Assembly: GCA_963662175.1 (NCBI GenBank) | Contig: OY759216.1 | Location: 43,665,087-43,729,086, forward strand | From: Aradus depressus | Taxonomy: Eukaryota > Arthropoda > Insecta > Hemiptera > Aradidae | Length of the DNA: 64,000 nucleotides | Reading direction: 5' to 3' | Part shown: positions 9,890-20,949 of the stretch, in pieces | How positions within the stretch are numbered: the first letter of the stretch is position 1 | Layout: each line of letters begins with the position of its first letter | Notes under the pieces: generated by a model | Told to the model about the DNA's origin: nothing | What the model saw: only the letters and a program-made list of their open reading frames with translations | The model's database searches: none | Position numbers and translations under genes: made by a program

Positions 9890-12800
9890 CTGTACATGAA
9901 ACAAGAATACCATTTGTCATCAGTATAGAAAAAAAAAAAAGAACTAATTTGTAAATTTAAATGTAATATTAAAAGTAATTAATTAAAAATAAACACTATG
10001 ACTCATGTCCGGGCTTTTTAACTACATAGTCCTATCGCCTACTACCAGAGCGTTTTTTCGTTACTCTGGTGGACGTAAGCCCGACTCTAAATTTTGATTC
10101 ACCTAGGGAGGTCTTTAACGAGTACCTGACATCGTACAAGCTCGGGACCATCGCTTAAAGTCCCATCCGAAGGACGGCTTGCTTAAGTTTTTTTACCTCC
10201 CAAATTAAATAAACTAAAGGCCTCGGCAGGGTCCTAAACTCGCGATCTTAAGCTCAGTAAGCAAGCACGCATACCACTGAGGTACCGGCGCAAAAATAGG
10301 GCTTATTATGTGTTTAATAATATTGAATTAAATTATTTATATTGAATTAGATTGAAATAGGAAGTTGAAGAAAGACGATTTTGTGTGTCTTCATTTGTAC
10401 GTTTGCTAAACCCAAAGACATCCAATAAAATATAAAATAAATATGAAATTGTTTGTAAAGCAGAAAAGAACCTGTTTTAGTCCTACTTAGCAGACATATA
10501 TGAACTAAAAGCGAATATATTCTAGAACATTATTTACTCCAAGTGAGTATTGCAGTTATTAACAAACAAATGTCATTTTTAAGTATTGGGTTAATAACAA
10601 ACAAATGTCATTTCTTCAGTTCTGCACTGAACATTTTTCTTTTCTTCTGACAAAATTTAGATTAATAATGAGAGAAATCTATGGGATTTGGGATCTATGG
10701 GAATTCTATAACTGAATAAAAAATAGAATAGATAAGCAATTCTGATTATCTTTTAATGAAAAAAAATAGCGGAAAATTTTTGTTAATTAGACCATTAACG
10801 TTATATATAAGTAAAAAAAAAAACAAGTTTACAAACTAGTAGATATCGAAATAGAACAATTTGTTCGAAATTCGAAAAGAGGATCATTTTTTCTTCCCTA
10901 GCTATAAGAAATATAAGGGAATTTATGCAATCACTCAAAAATTCGAAGCTGAGTTTTCAACGGAATTTCACATGGTTTTCAACCTCCAGATTCCAATTAT
11001 AACAAAAATGTGTGTTTGTGAGTATGTAAAGACGATAACTACCGATAGAATGAATGTGTCGACACGAAATTTTATATGTGAGTCCAGAACCTTTTAATGA
11101 CGACATTTTCTGATTTTCAGCAAAATTAGCCAAACGGAAGAGGGGGATTAGGGGGGAGCCTTGACTCAAAAACTGTAATAATGTGGGCGTACAAGGAAAA
11201 TCAGCTAACTCCAAATACTTAGCTGCACTTAATGGATTTTCTTAGACAGCAAACATTCCACATAGGACTTGATATGAAACCGTACTATCATTTCAAGCTG
11301 TTCAGTGAATATTTTGGATCTGGACAGTTTTTAAAATGAAGAAGAAAGCAGTTTCGGACTTGGTAATGGTAAAATATGCATTTTAACAAAAATGGACTTA
11401 GCTGATTTTCCTTGTACGCCGACGATATGTAAGTATCGACACAAAATATCATATGTGAATTTAAAACCACACAAGGACGACTTATTTTCAGAGAAATCGG
11501 CAGAAGGGATGGGGGAGCAGAGGGGGGCTCAACTCAAAAACCCCAATAACTGCCGATGTAATGAATGTATCGACATGAAATTTCATATTTGAAGTCAAAA
11601 CCCAATGAGGACATAGCCTGTCAAATTTAAGCGATATCGGCTGAAGGAAAGCGGGGATTCATTTAATGAATTTATTGATAGAAAATTTAGTATGATGATT
11701 TACGAGCCGCTATGTAAGTCAACTATAGAATATTAATGCAAACGGTCGACTGGTTATGGAAGGGGAGCGAAAAGTTAATTAATTTGTTCTGGAGAAGTTC
11801 ATTGCAGGTGATTTACTTTTTATTTTGAAACGCTTTCAGATAGGATACTTTTTTCATGTACCCTTATAGAATACTATACGTAATTAACAGTGTAATTAAT
11901 TCCTCAGTCTTCTATTCAAAGAGCGAGAAATAATGATGAAGGCTAAAGCGCAGGCACAGCAGAATCAAAGGAGAGAAGTCTAGGATGATAATTTTAAATG
12001 AATGTCTGGCTTATCAAACACATTATTTTGTACGAATTTACAAGAATTATGAACCAGTTTACTTTTGATAGTGTCATTTGGTTCTGTCTGTTATTTGTCT
12101 GATATTGATATCGTGACAAATATTCGTCATCAACGACATAATCTTGCCTCCATGGTCCTGCTGTTTCGGATAAGTTCTTCTCCTGGTTAATCATGTCTTT
12201 ATATTATTGTTAAGTAACCATAAAATATGTTCTCATATCAAATCTCAATCCTCCATTTATTTCATTAGTCTCTTTGTAGTGAAAACGTAATTTTCGAACT
12301 CTAAACCCGAAATATGTTTGTATCTATCAAAAATTCTAAGCTTCCCAACGATCTGCAATACATAAATAAAATAAACTTATTTTTTGAACTATTGTCTGTT
12401 TCATAACAACCGGTATCAGCATTACATCGTCAGGTTTAGTAAGTATAAATGTAATAACACTTCAACTTAGAAGTTGATATGCAATACGTCCATATTTTCT
12501 TCTCCGTTCGAGATGAAAGTTATTCCTACGATATCTTTGAATATTGTTTGTTCAATTTAAAATCATGAAAATTGGCCTAGTATAAGTTAACTAAAGTAAA
12601 TATGAGAAAAAAATGAAGACGAAAAAGTGAGTCAACTGAATAATATAAGTTTGTTGGATATAATAATAATAGGATATAAGTTTGATTTAGACAACGACAT
12701 CTCTACCTTTCTTGCACTTCTTCTGAACGGTCTTGGTGGGTTCGCAGTTGGGTTGAGCAGTTCCATCGGATTTCTTCTTGAGAGTCAGAGACCGAGCCCT

Positions 12801-13336
12801 GGAGTTGGTCTTGGGGTCGCACTCTGACCAGGGTCCTTTCTCGTATCTGCATGTGTCTATTGGGCAAAAAAACAGAACATCATCAGATAAGAGACAACCA
12901 GCGAGACATGAACACATGTGTAACCTTCTTTAGTTACCCGAACCGGGCTCGGTGCAAGGTTGTCTTTAAGTAGTGCAGGGAGGCTACCTCCATTGCTACA
13001 TAGATAAGAATTTATATATATTTTTTTCTTTAAATATAATATTGTTTCTCGAACACGAAAAAAAATCATTGGATCACCACCAATGCACTCGTTTTTGAGT
13101 TGACCCCCCTCCTCCTTTGGCTAATTTGTTTAAAACCCAACAGGTGGTAGTCCTTATGAGATTCTGGATATACAATAAAATTTTGTATCGATATATTCAT
13201 TCTATCACGAGTTATTATATTCACAGACAGACTTTTTTTCATTTTTTGAACCAAGGGGTTGGAAGTTTCTGGTGAAGACTCTACATCAAATATGTGACCG
13301 ATTACATACCTTCCCCTATACTTCTTATAAATGGAG

Positions 13337-13367
<31 letters not shown>

Positions 13368-16300
13368 TGTTCTTAGCCGAAAAAATCAAAATGTCTAATA
13401 CAAAAATTATTTCGGTTTTTGAACACTAAATGAACACAGAATATTCTATTTCTTACGTTTTATTTACTTTCACGCCTGAAACTACTATATCTATTGACTA
13501 ACCTGAATTTTATTACTTCCCAAATACATTTTTTCCGACCCCCTGATTCCAAAAATGTAAAAAAAAAAATTACATGTGAACAGGATAATCACCAATACAC
13601 ACAATCATAATTGTATCGACACGAAATTGTATGTGTTCCCAGAGTCCACGAAGTCAACTATTGAGTTTTAGTTCAAATGGTCCATTGGATTTGGAAATAA
13701 AGCGAAAACTTAATGTAATAGAATAATTCGTGCTGGGGAGGTACATTGCCGGTAGTGGTGTCGAACTATCGATAGTACTACCGATTAATCTGTCGGATTT
13801 GACCATTGAATATTATCGATAGTTGTAATAGTATATAGTAATATCGAATGTACTACGTGTAAAATTGTTATCTAAAATTAGCTGTCTTGCACTTTCCAAT
13901 TTCTCACCTATATTCTCTATATTTTATGATAAGTGATTTTTACACATCTTTGACTATTTTTTCCTGGGATGACAAAACATGACATGCACCAGACTTGTAA
14001 AGAGAAACTGTAAATTCTTTGTGAATAAGGTAGGCACCTACCTAATTTATTCATTTTCCATCTTACCACAAGCAGATGATCCTAAGGTCACAAAATAAAA
14101 CAGCACATTTGATGCTAAATTTTATTAAAATATAAATATTTTTAACACATCCATTTTTTCAGTCTAAATTTTTGGTTTACTTACTTGTTCATTTTACATG
14201 AACTGGTAACAAGTATACATGAACTTGTTTTTCTCAATTAACTATTTAACAAAAATATATTAACAAGTAGGTTAAAGGAACTGATAATATTGATTTGGAC
14301 GAAACCTCTTTTCTTGGTTACTGACAGAATAGCCAACCGTACGGAAACCGAACTCTGTTCCCGACAGCGGCGATTGCTTTTCTTGTTCGAAATTCATGTT
14401 TCAGAATTTCTATAGTACTATCGATTAATCTACAATTGGTTTGGCCGACTATCGATAGTTTGACACAAATAATTGCCGGTGATTCACCGACTTTTTTTAA
14501 ACTACGCATTAAGGATGGGCGAAGTCGTTCATTTTAGGGAACCGTTCACTTGTGACCGATCTTTTTAAAGACCCGTTCGTCAGGACCCGTTCATCGTTCA
14601 TTTCTTATTTTCCCCACAGTCTAGTGGTGACGTGGTGGGGGTAGAAGAGCCGGAGCGGGAGTGAACGAACGGGTACATTTCTCTCATCTCTCGCTCCTCC
14701 CCTCCCATCTATTCTCTCAACTTCTCTCACCCGTTCATTTTTTTTATTTTCCCACATACATAGGTATTTTTAAAATTTCCACCAATATGAGCTTTATTAA
14801 TAGGACAAAAGCAGATATCGCACTCTGATTAATTATAAATTTAATTTATAATAAAAATATTGACCCCAATAAGACCCAGAAGTACGTTCAATTGGAACCA
14901 TAGGATGTTTGGTTTTCAAGTGACGACTTAAATTGCCTGTAGATCCTCCAGCTATGCTAATTATTGTACTACAGTAATTGCATTTGGCTTTATGGGCTTC
15001 TTTATTTTTAAAATGAAGCCAAATTGTACTCTGTTTTCTTATCATCTTAAAAAAACCGGTACCCAATTTATGGCGTATTTTATTATATGTATAATTATAT
15101 CTACTTAATTATTTAGATATTTAATTTAATGAAAAAATAGGTAAATTATAAAAACTTTAAACTTAAAACAACACAAGTAAAAAATAAAAACACACGGAAT
15201 AAATAAAAATAAAATACAACAAAGCAACAAACAACAATAGCAACAAAGGTAAGTAAGACAAGAATGGGACTGGTTGGGTTGGTGGTGGATGTGGGTGGGT
15301 GACGGGAGAGTGACCGAAGACCGAGACTGGTGAACGAGAGAGAGAGAGTGGGAGTGAGTGAGAAGTGGTAGTGGCGGCCAGTGAGATGAGCGGGAGCGGG
15401 AGCGAACGAAAGGATCCATTATTTCTCTCGGTACGAACGGTCGTTCACCGCTCCCATCGTTCACTTCACAGACCCGTTCTTTTGGATACGTTCGTTCGCG
15501 AACGACCCACCTCTACTACGCATGTCTTCCCTACCTACTACATTTCTTAACCTAAAACAACTGGAGTAACTACATTTTGTATATAATCAATTAATTAATT
15601 GGAATTTGTGAAAACAGGGGCAAAATAATTATTTTACCTAGCTTTGATAAAATTGCATTAACTCCATTGCTATTGTATTTATTTATCGTTTGTTACCTAA
15701 TCAATTTTACAATGTTTTTCCGGTGAATGGTGGATTAACTAACTAACTAACTAGAGTGTTTATGCTGAGGAAAACATTAAAGTAAAGTTCAGTTTATCTC
15801 CAACAAGGAAAATGGATGAGAAAAGTTGGAAACTGGGTTAAAGCTACTGTCGGACTGTTGGTAGTATGTTTTCCAATGGAAAATTGAAATGTTAGTTTTG
15901 TGTTGGTTAGGTTATGTCTAGTTTGAATTGTGTTTTGGTTCTCACAATAACCATGTAGAAATTCACTTTTCCAAACAAAAGTTTATAGGAGTTGAAACAA
16001 ACCGACTAGAAAATTGCTATAACACCTAAACTTACTAAATCTACAGACTAATCTCTATTTTTAAAAATTGCACTAATTCCAGATTCACTTTGTGAAAATT
16101 GCTATCGCACCTGATACTACTGATCAATAGACACATCTCTATTTTAAAAATTATACTGATTCCTGATCTACTTTGTGAAGACTGCTATCGCACCTGATAC
16201 TACTGATCAATAGACACATCTCTATTTTAAAAATTTTACAGCTTCCTGATCTACTTTGTGAAAATTGCTATCACACCTGATACTACTGATGAATAGACAC

Positions 16301-19300
16301 ATCTCTATTTTAAAAATTGTACTGATTCCTGATCTACTTTGTGAAAATTGCTATCGCAACTGAAACTACTAAATCTATAGACTAATCTGTATTTCAAAAA
16401 TTGCCCTGATTCCAGATCTACTTTGAGAAAATTACTACCACACCTAAAACTACTAAATCTACATATAGTCTACTCTCTATTTTAGAAATTGCACTGTATC
16501 CAGGACTTATCTATGAAAATTCATGTTGTTAAAAGGATATTCTAAGAGAAAGAATGAACGCAACAACTACTTGTCAATATTTTCTCACTACATTGAGGAC
16601 TTGACCTACTCAAAATGTGAACGGGGGAGTCCACGGATTTCATGTTTTCCGACCTCTAGATACAAAATTTGAAGAAGAAAAAATTTCTGTGTGTCTGTGA
16701 ACACGATAACTCCCGATGGAATGAATGTATTGACACGAAATTTTAAATGCGAATCCAGAACCCTGTAACGATGGGTGTAATGTTTTTCAGCCAAATCCAC
16801 CAAAAGAATGTATTTGATTAATTTAGAAGCCCCTATTGATTATTAGACCGAACGGTAGACACAGATTTTGAAGGGGAAGCGAAAAGTTAAATTTTTTTTT
16901 AGAATTTCTATCTTCAATTTAAAGGAATTAAGTTACACACCTTGAGTCTTAAAGTCGCCTACTAAAAGCCCCTCTCCATCTGAAAACGCTTTAGAGCTTT
17001 CTAACTAAGACAAGAAGAGACGTTCTGTTAATTCTTTTACATTTCCAAGTAGGGATTTACATAAGTAAATAAAAAAAGTTCTCATTGATGGCAGAGACCT
17101 GAACAATTTAAAATGTAAATGAAGGTGCTTCAACTGATCTGCATGATGGTAAAGAAGGCAAGAAGAAGAGATAAAGTAGAGATGGGAGAAGCAACTTAAT
17201 TCTAGAAGATCCCCTCCCCTTCTTTCTCACTTCATACCTAACCTAACCCAACCGATCTCTGTCCTTTAAATGGTTTATTTATTTATTTTTTTTAAATAAT
17301 AAGTAATATGTGTCATCCTTATGGGTGGTATATTCATTTTAATGGGAGTTAACGTGTTCACAGACACATGGACAGGTAGGACTTTTTTTTAAACATACAA
17401 ATTCCGGTGAAAACTGATTATCGAATTTCTGATCGATTGCGCCCTATCGATTCCCCTATACTACGTTGTAGAAATTCCTTTTCATCTATGTGAACCCGAA
17501 AATTCATGATGAAATGAATACATCGATACGTGTAAACCTCTTGATTCGTATCCAGCCAGATCGGCCAAAGGAAAGATGGGCAATAACTATCGATGTAAAG
17601 AATGTATCGACAATGAATCTCTGAGAGGAGCGGAACACTCTTCAGATTATTTTTGACAATAATCAATCAAGTGATGACACAGATAACTGTTATGCCTAAT
17701 CATAATTTTTGAAATACTTCACATTCCTTTTCCAGAAACAGAGTGGACTATCTTGAACTAACACTCGATATAAGATCCACGTGGAACCCAGATACAGTCC
17801 GGAAAAACGTAACACAGTAATTCAAATACAAACATTTGAATAACTGCCGTTCTAATGAACATATTGACAATAAATTTTATATGTAAATTCAAACCCCCTT
17901 AAGAACGACATCTATTAATTTTCAACGGAATTGGCCGAAGGGAAAGTGGGATCAAAGATTCAACTCAAACACCCTAATAACTGCCGATGTAATGAATTTA
18001 TCAACACAAAATATGCTATGAGGATTCATAAGTCCCTGTAAAGGTAGGTACACACGTAGTAACTGCAAGCTTGACAAGCGTGCTTGATCAATCTTTTTGT
18101 ACAAGCATACACAAATACCCTGCCGCCACCACACGGCACGAGTTTGCTGGAACAGCGGCAGTTTGTGCGTGGGAAATGTCGAGTTCAGACGACGATGCGT
18201 TAAGGCAAAAAATAAACAGAAACGTGGTCTGTAGTGTAAAGAGTGGCTAAAGAGAATAATGAGTTATTTTCACATCAACTTACTCAGTGAGATGAAAATA
18301 TATTCTCGGAATTGGCATAATTACCTCAGAATTTTTTGTTTGGGTCAACTATTTGATATTTTTTAAATAATTTATTGTACGCTGCATCTCTCATTCTCTT
18401 GTTGTGGTACTCTTTCGTATACACCAGTGATCGGCAAACCGCGGCTCACTAGCTTCCACAAAATATCACGTGCGGGCGCGCAGTGTCGGCTTGAAACTTC
18501 GTGATGACTGGTTTTCTTATTTCTATTTTTTACATACTTGGTTGGTGTTTATGTGTCTTTATTTTTAGGCGAGTGCTCTGAAGCGACTTAATGAGAAAAC
18601 ATTTCCAGAAAGATTAAATGTCAACGCGTATCGTCAAATCGTATCTTTGCAACGTGTTCTATAATGTATTACTTCCGAGCGCGTGTCCCCGCAGGAAATA
18701 ATAGAATTGTAGTTAAAATCCGCACCACTGCGGTATCAAGTTTTATTCAACCTATAGTTTAAATAAGACTTACAACTTAAAGTTTATTAAGTTAATTTTA
18801 GGGAGCGTTGTGGAGTGAAAGAAGATGTAGTGTGGAGGATTGAGAAAGGTATGTTGAGATGGTTTGGACATATAGAGAGGATGAACGAAAGAAGATAGAC
18901 GAAATAAGTATACAAGACGAGTGTGGATGGCAGAGTCGACCTCAGCGAACGTACCTCAATCAGATTAAGGACGTTTTTAGCAAAGGCCAGCTTAGGAGTA
19001 CCCAAATTAAGTTAATAACAATGTAGTTTATGTTTAAAAAATTTGGGTCTCAAAAGAAATTTCAATCGTACTGTTGATATTTGGCTTTCTTGACAAATGG
19101 GTTTGCCGAACACTGGTATTCACGGATAGAATCTTCAAGGGCTTCACGATTCAACATTTTAGATCGCTAGTCATGGCGCAAAATAAATTAAATAAAAAAA
19201 CCTGGACGTTTATTGAACAGAACACGCGACTGATGAGAGACGTTGCAAAATCATGGTGCTCACATTCCGTCCTTCTTGCGCAAGTGCAGATTATACAAGC

Positions 19301-20100
19301 ATGCATTGTCGAAATTCCTTCAATCTTCAAGCAGCTTGTACAATCAAAATGCTTGCAGAAAATTATCCTACAGACGCTCAAGCATGCTACTTTTAGTCAA
19401 TTAATGATTTTTAGCCCAAACAGTCGATTGGTTTTGGGGGGAAATCAAAAATTTAATTCATTCTAAGGAATGTACAAGAGAAGTTATGTAATCGGTCAAA
19501 ATTTTCATGTTTTCCGACCTCCTGATTCCAAATATGAAAAAAATAAGTTTATCTGTGTGTGTGACTGTGAACATGATAACTGTGTGAACAGCGAATTTTA
19601 TATGTGTTACCAGAACCCTCTAAAGACGACACCTATTGATTTTCAGATAAATCGGCCAAAAGGAAGAGGGGGATAAGGGGGTGGCTTTATTTTATTTATG
19701 ACATTCTTAAAAACGAAAAGTACTAAGCACGTACTTGTGAGTAACCCACAACTTGCTTATCTTCTTTATTAAGAACATAATCATTGCATCTCTCTTAGAA
19801 GAACTTGGAATTAAGTTCGTGACCCCCCTGGGAGGGAGGAAGAGCAATAAAACGGGAAGTACTTTAAACATTGGATGGAATGCTTGCAATCCTATCACTC
19901 CAATCCACTCTGCTTCCACCATTCTTGCAATCTTTGTAGAACGTTTGGGAATGTATTTACTCAATCAGTGAGGACGTCTGGTACAATACGTTATCTTGTC
20001 TTATGTCGAAAGAAGGGTGAGCCTGCATTGATTGCATCAATGCAAACGTATAAACGACGAGTGACGCCACAACCAAAGGCAGTGACCTAGCAATACGATG

Positions 20101-20151
<51 letters not shown>

Positions 20152-20949
20152 CTTATTAATGTGATGGCTGATATAATGAGAAGTGATTATTTCATAGCTT
20201 GCAAAGAAAAAAAAAAAACTCGTCGGTGAATCACCGGCACTTTGTCCTTCTGATGGGATATCAGGTATTCGTTAAAGACCTCTACCCCAGGACCCCTAGA
20301 TAGGCAACATTAGAGACTCTAGGATTGTAGCAGTCGGAGAGCGACGAAAGAGCCTTCTGGTAGTAGGCGAAATGAACTCGTAGTTAAAGTACAGTATGTT
20401 CCCTGAGTAAACGCGCGAATTTTGTAGCCGCAATCGCTGCGAATAACGCGTTGGTTTGGGGAAGCGTTAAGTCTACTCGTTACTATGTTTTGTTCCTCTC
20501 ATAAGAAGCAATATTGTGTAGATGTATAATCCGTCTACATAGATGAAGTTTAGAGCAGTTGAGGCGGATGAAGAAGTCCTCTGTTAGTCAACTTAAAAAA
20601 AAAAGGACTTAATCTACAACATCCCCTTAATTAGGGATTGTCGTAAAGGGAATGGATGTAGGAGGCCTATGGTTTTTTGTGGGGTACCAGAGTTTGCAGG
20701 AAATCCTGCCATAGTATCAAGTGGCTGACTATACAGAAATTAACATTTATGTAAATTTTAGTTACTTTTTTACGTACATAAAACAGTGAGAAATATATTC
20801 TCGGGTTTTGACTTACCCTTGGAGTTCTTGGCTCCTCTTTCGCTCCTGATCAGCACTTCCTTCTCATCTTCTTCCCAGATCTCTCCTTCTGCAAGGACGA
20901 GAGAGGCCAGGAAGACGACCGCCACGAGGACCCCACAACTCCACTTCAT
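9675..20949 (-). CDS. miple: Pleiotrophin/midkine family secreted protein (Miple-like)
   Basis: Secreted heparin-binding growth-factor-like protein; the fly relatives Miple1 and Miple2 act extracellularly and are linked to Alk receptor signalling and lipid balance. Three coding exons join in frame, all at phase 1: 20949-20817, 12856-12707 and 9889-9675, giving 165 residues. Residues 1-20 are a signal peptide (MKWSCGVLVAVVFLASLVLA), followed by an acidic linker. Two cysteine-rich modules follow: residues 47-92 (CRYEKGPWSECDP...CEPTKTVQKKC) and 96-136 (CRYEKGSWSQC...SCEQKRLSTKKC), each with five cysteines and basic clusters. A short Lys/Asn/Ser tail ends at TAA 9677-9675. A strong acceptor (ttttttcag) directly abuts the ATG, so a 5' untranslated exon lies upstream and is not located. 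The introns (2817 and 7960 bp) are packed with transposons. No lesion is seen. Confidence 0.92.
9997..10291 (-). mobile_element. SINE family 1, full-length minus copy in miple intron 2
   Basis: Minus-strand head gcgccggtacctcagtgg... at the right edge, conserved core near 10155-10180, 3' end atgactcat at the left. About 295 bp. Confidence 0.9.
10292..10885. other. AT-rich intron DNA with a short direct repeat
   Basis: The 22-bp run beginning ttaacaaacaaatgtcattt occurs at about 10560 and again near 10595. No coding or other recognised feature. Confidence 0.5.
10890..11825 (+). repeat. Repeat A, long copy interrupted by a 235-bp MITE
   Basis: Reads from a decayed ctataagaaatataag end, through the module motif aatgtgtcgacacgaaatt (about 11051), to module motifs near 11430 and 11562, to the tail aaacggtcgactgg...attgcaggtgattta. 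Longer than the standard copy because of an extra module and the insertion. Confidence 0.8.
11186..11420. mobile_element. MITE with perfect 23-bp inverted ends
   Basis: 11186-11208 (ggcgtacaaggaaaatcagc...) and 11398-11420 are exact inverted copies. The 235-bp element has no ORF. It breaks a Repeat A copy, which shows the order of insertion. No clear target duplication was found. Confidence 0.85.
11826..12706. other. AT-rich part of miple intron 2
   Basis: 12380-12480 (aaacttattttttgaacta, caaccggtatcagc, catcgtcaggtttag) is a diverged relative of the palindrome arms at 52726-53489. The remainder has no supported feature. Confidence 0.45.
12707..12856 (-). CDS. miple: miple coding exon 2 (first PTN/MK module)
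   Basis: Acceptor ttgcccaatag|ac, donor aag|gtagag at 12706-12705. The 150-nt exon encodes one whole module from CRYEKGPWSEC to KKCKK. The exon boundaries coincide with the module boundaries. Confidence 0.92.
13066..13345 (-). repeat. Repeat A, minus copy with A-run
   Basis: Minus-strand Repeat A, from the middle modules to the ctatac...tataag end near 13315-13330; a run of about 27 A follows at 13340-13366. Confidence 0.7.
13505..14500 (+). repeat. Repeat A, split by a hAT element
   Basis: 13505-13752 carries the module motif gtatcgacacgaaatt and the tail up to gtacattgccgg. The tail resumes at 14472 (attgccggtgattcaccgac). The two parts are continuous once the 719-bp hAT element is removed. 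Confidence 0.85.
13753..14471. mobile_element. hAT-type element (719 bp) with 8-bp target duplication
   Basis: The left end tagtggtgtcgaactatcga and right end tcgatagtttgacacaaata are inverted copies. The flanking 8-bp duplication attgccgg (13745-13752 and 14472-14479) is perfect. The interior has only short ORFs, so it is non-autonomous. It is inserted in Repeat A. Confidence 0.88.
14510..15515 (-). mobile_element. hAT element with BED zinc finger and 8-bp target duplication
   Basis: Ends taaggatggg and cccacctcta; perfect 8-bp duplication ctacgcat (14502-14509 and 15516-15523). On the minus strand the frame at 14833-15066 reads STIWLHFKNKEAHKAKCNYC, then GGSTGNLSRHLKTKHP. This is a BED zinc finger with the C-x2-C...H-x4-H ligands, the DNA-binding N-terminus of hAT transposases. 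No RNase-H-fold catalytic part or dimerisation tail is present, so the copy is internally deleted. GC-rich subterminal regions repeat cgttcgttc-like motifs, possible transposase-binding sites. Confidence 0.9.
15524..15990. other. AT-rich intron DNA, no feature seen
   Basis: Contains taactaactaacta (15736-15749) and otherwise nothing I can assign. Confidence 0.4.
15995..16520 (+). repeat. 83-bp tandem array, about six monomers
   Basis: The motif cacctgatactactgatcaa starts at 16108 and 16191, and again at 16274 with one mismatch, an exact 83-bp spacing. Older units at both edges (from 16023 and after 16357) are more diverged. Non-coding in every frame. Confidence 0.9.
16637..16900 (+). repeat. 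Repeat A fragment
   Basis: Carries catgttttccgacctctaga and the module motif aatgtattgacacgaaatt; both terminal palindromes are missing. Confidence 0.75.
16901..17310. other. Intron DNA without assigned feature
   Basis: Mixed AT-rich sequence; no ORF or repeat recognised. Confidence 0.35.
17311..17660 (-). repeat. Repeat A, strongly diverged minus copy
   Basis: acagacacatggacagg, attccggtgaaaac and gccctatcgattcccctat recall the Repeat A left half in reverse, followed by tcgatgtaaagaatgtatcga in plus orientation. Rearranged. Confidence 0.5.
18425..18731. mobile_element. Possible hAT MITE
   Basis: Starts cagtgatcggcaaaccgcgg and ends aatccgcaccactg, which gives short inverted ends cagtgrt. 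GC-rich interior. The target duplication is unclear. Confidence 0.45.
18799..19005 (+). pseudogene. RTE-type reverse transcriptase C-terminal fragment
   Basis: The plus frame reads RCGVKEDVVWRIEKGMLRWF then GHIERMNERR, the hallmark of the RTE/BovB-like LINE C-terminus (RWFGHVxRM). A TAG follows ERMNERR and the open sequence continues for about 30 codons. Only the last domain remains. Confidence 0.8.
19466..19690 (+). repeat. Repeat A, 5' half
   Basis: Carries gttatgtaatcggtcaaaat, the catgttttccgacctcctga block and the gattttcagataaatcggcc block, then stops after gataagggggtggc. It follows directly on the tail of the previous copy. Confidence 0.8.
19691..20102. other. Unassigned intron DNA
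   Basis: Overlapping short ORFs on both strands, none with a recognisable domain. Confidence 0.35.
20103..20150 (+). repeat. (TA)n microsatellite
   Basis: About 24 uninterrupted AT/TA dinucleotides. Confidence 0.95.
20221..20395 (+). mobile_element. Repeat A end fused to a SINE family 1 fragment
   Basis: cgtcggtgaatcaccggca (20221-20240) is the hairpin end of Repeat A. It passes without a gap into the SINE body (ccttctgatgggatatcagg, gttaaagacctctacc, tggtagtaggcgaaatga). Confidence 0.75.
20396..20816. other. 5' part of miple intron 1
   Basis: No repeat recognised. Moderate GC around 20405-20470 (cgcgcgaattttgtagccgc). Could hold splicing or regulatory sequence, but nothing specific is visible. 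Confidence 0.35.
20817..20949 (-). CDS. miple: miple coding exon 1 (signal peptide)
   Basis: ATG at 20949-20947, immediately after cag. It ends AAG G|gtaagt, a consensus donor, leaving one base of a codon. It encodes the leader plus an acidic stretch EGEIWEEDEKE. Its GC content is clearly higher than the surrounding AT-rich DNA. Confidence 0.9.

Larger units (their letters stand above)
18042..19390. mobile_element. Inserted element of unknown class, with nested pieces
   Basis: Begins aggtaggtacacacgtagta, an end style like the Harbinger-like element at 3885, and closes near gctcaagcatgctactttta. It contains a possible hAT MITE (18425-18731) and an RTE-type fragment (18799-19005). The plus-strand frame 19074-19466 is open for 130 codons, but I recognise no domain in it. 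Confidence 0.5.
17835..19465 (+). repeat. Repeat A split by a 1.35-kb insertion
   Basis: 17835-18041 ends at attcataagtccctgtaa, and 19391-19465 resumes with gtcaattaatgatttttagc. In other copies these two strings are adjacent, so 18042-19390 is inserted DNA. Confidence 0.75.

Noticed and set aside
11994..12194. 66-codon minus ORF as a third Miple-region exon
   Set aside because: No cysteine module and no splice sites in phase; exons 2 and 3 join directly in frame without it.
13066..13389. 107-codon minus ORF
   Set aside because: Entirely Repeat A plus an A/T run; other copies do not keep the frame.
16023..16520. CRISPR-like array of repeats and spacers
   Set aside because: The 83-bp units are contiguous with no unique spacers, and the host is a eukaryote; it is an ordinary satellite.
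19074..19466. 130-codon open frame inside the insertion at 18-19.4 kb
   Set aside because: Runs across the junction into Repeat A; no domain; the opposite strand is also open over part of it.
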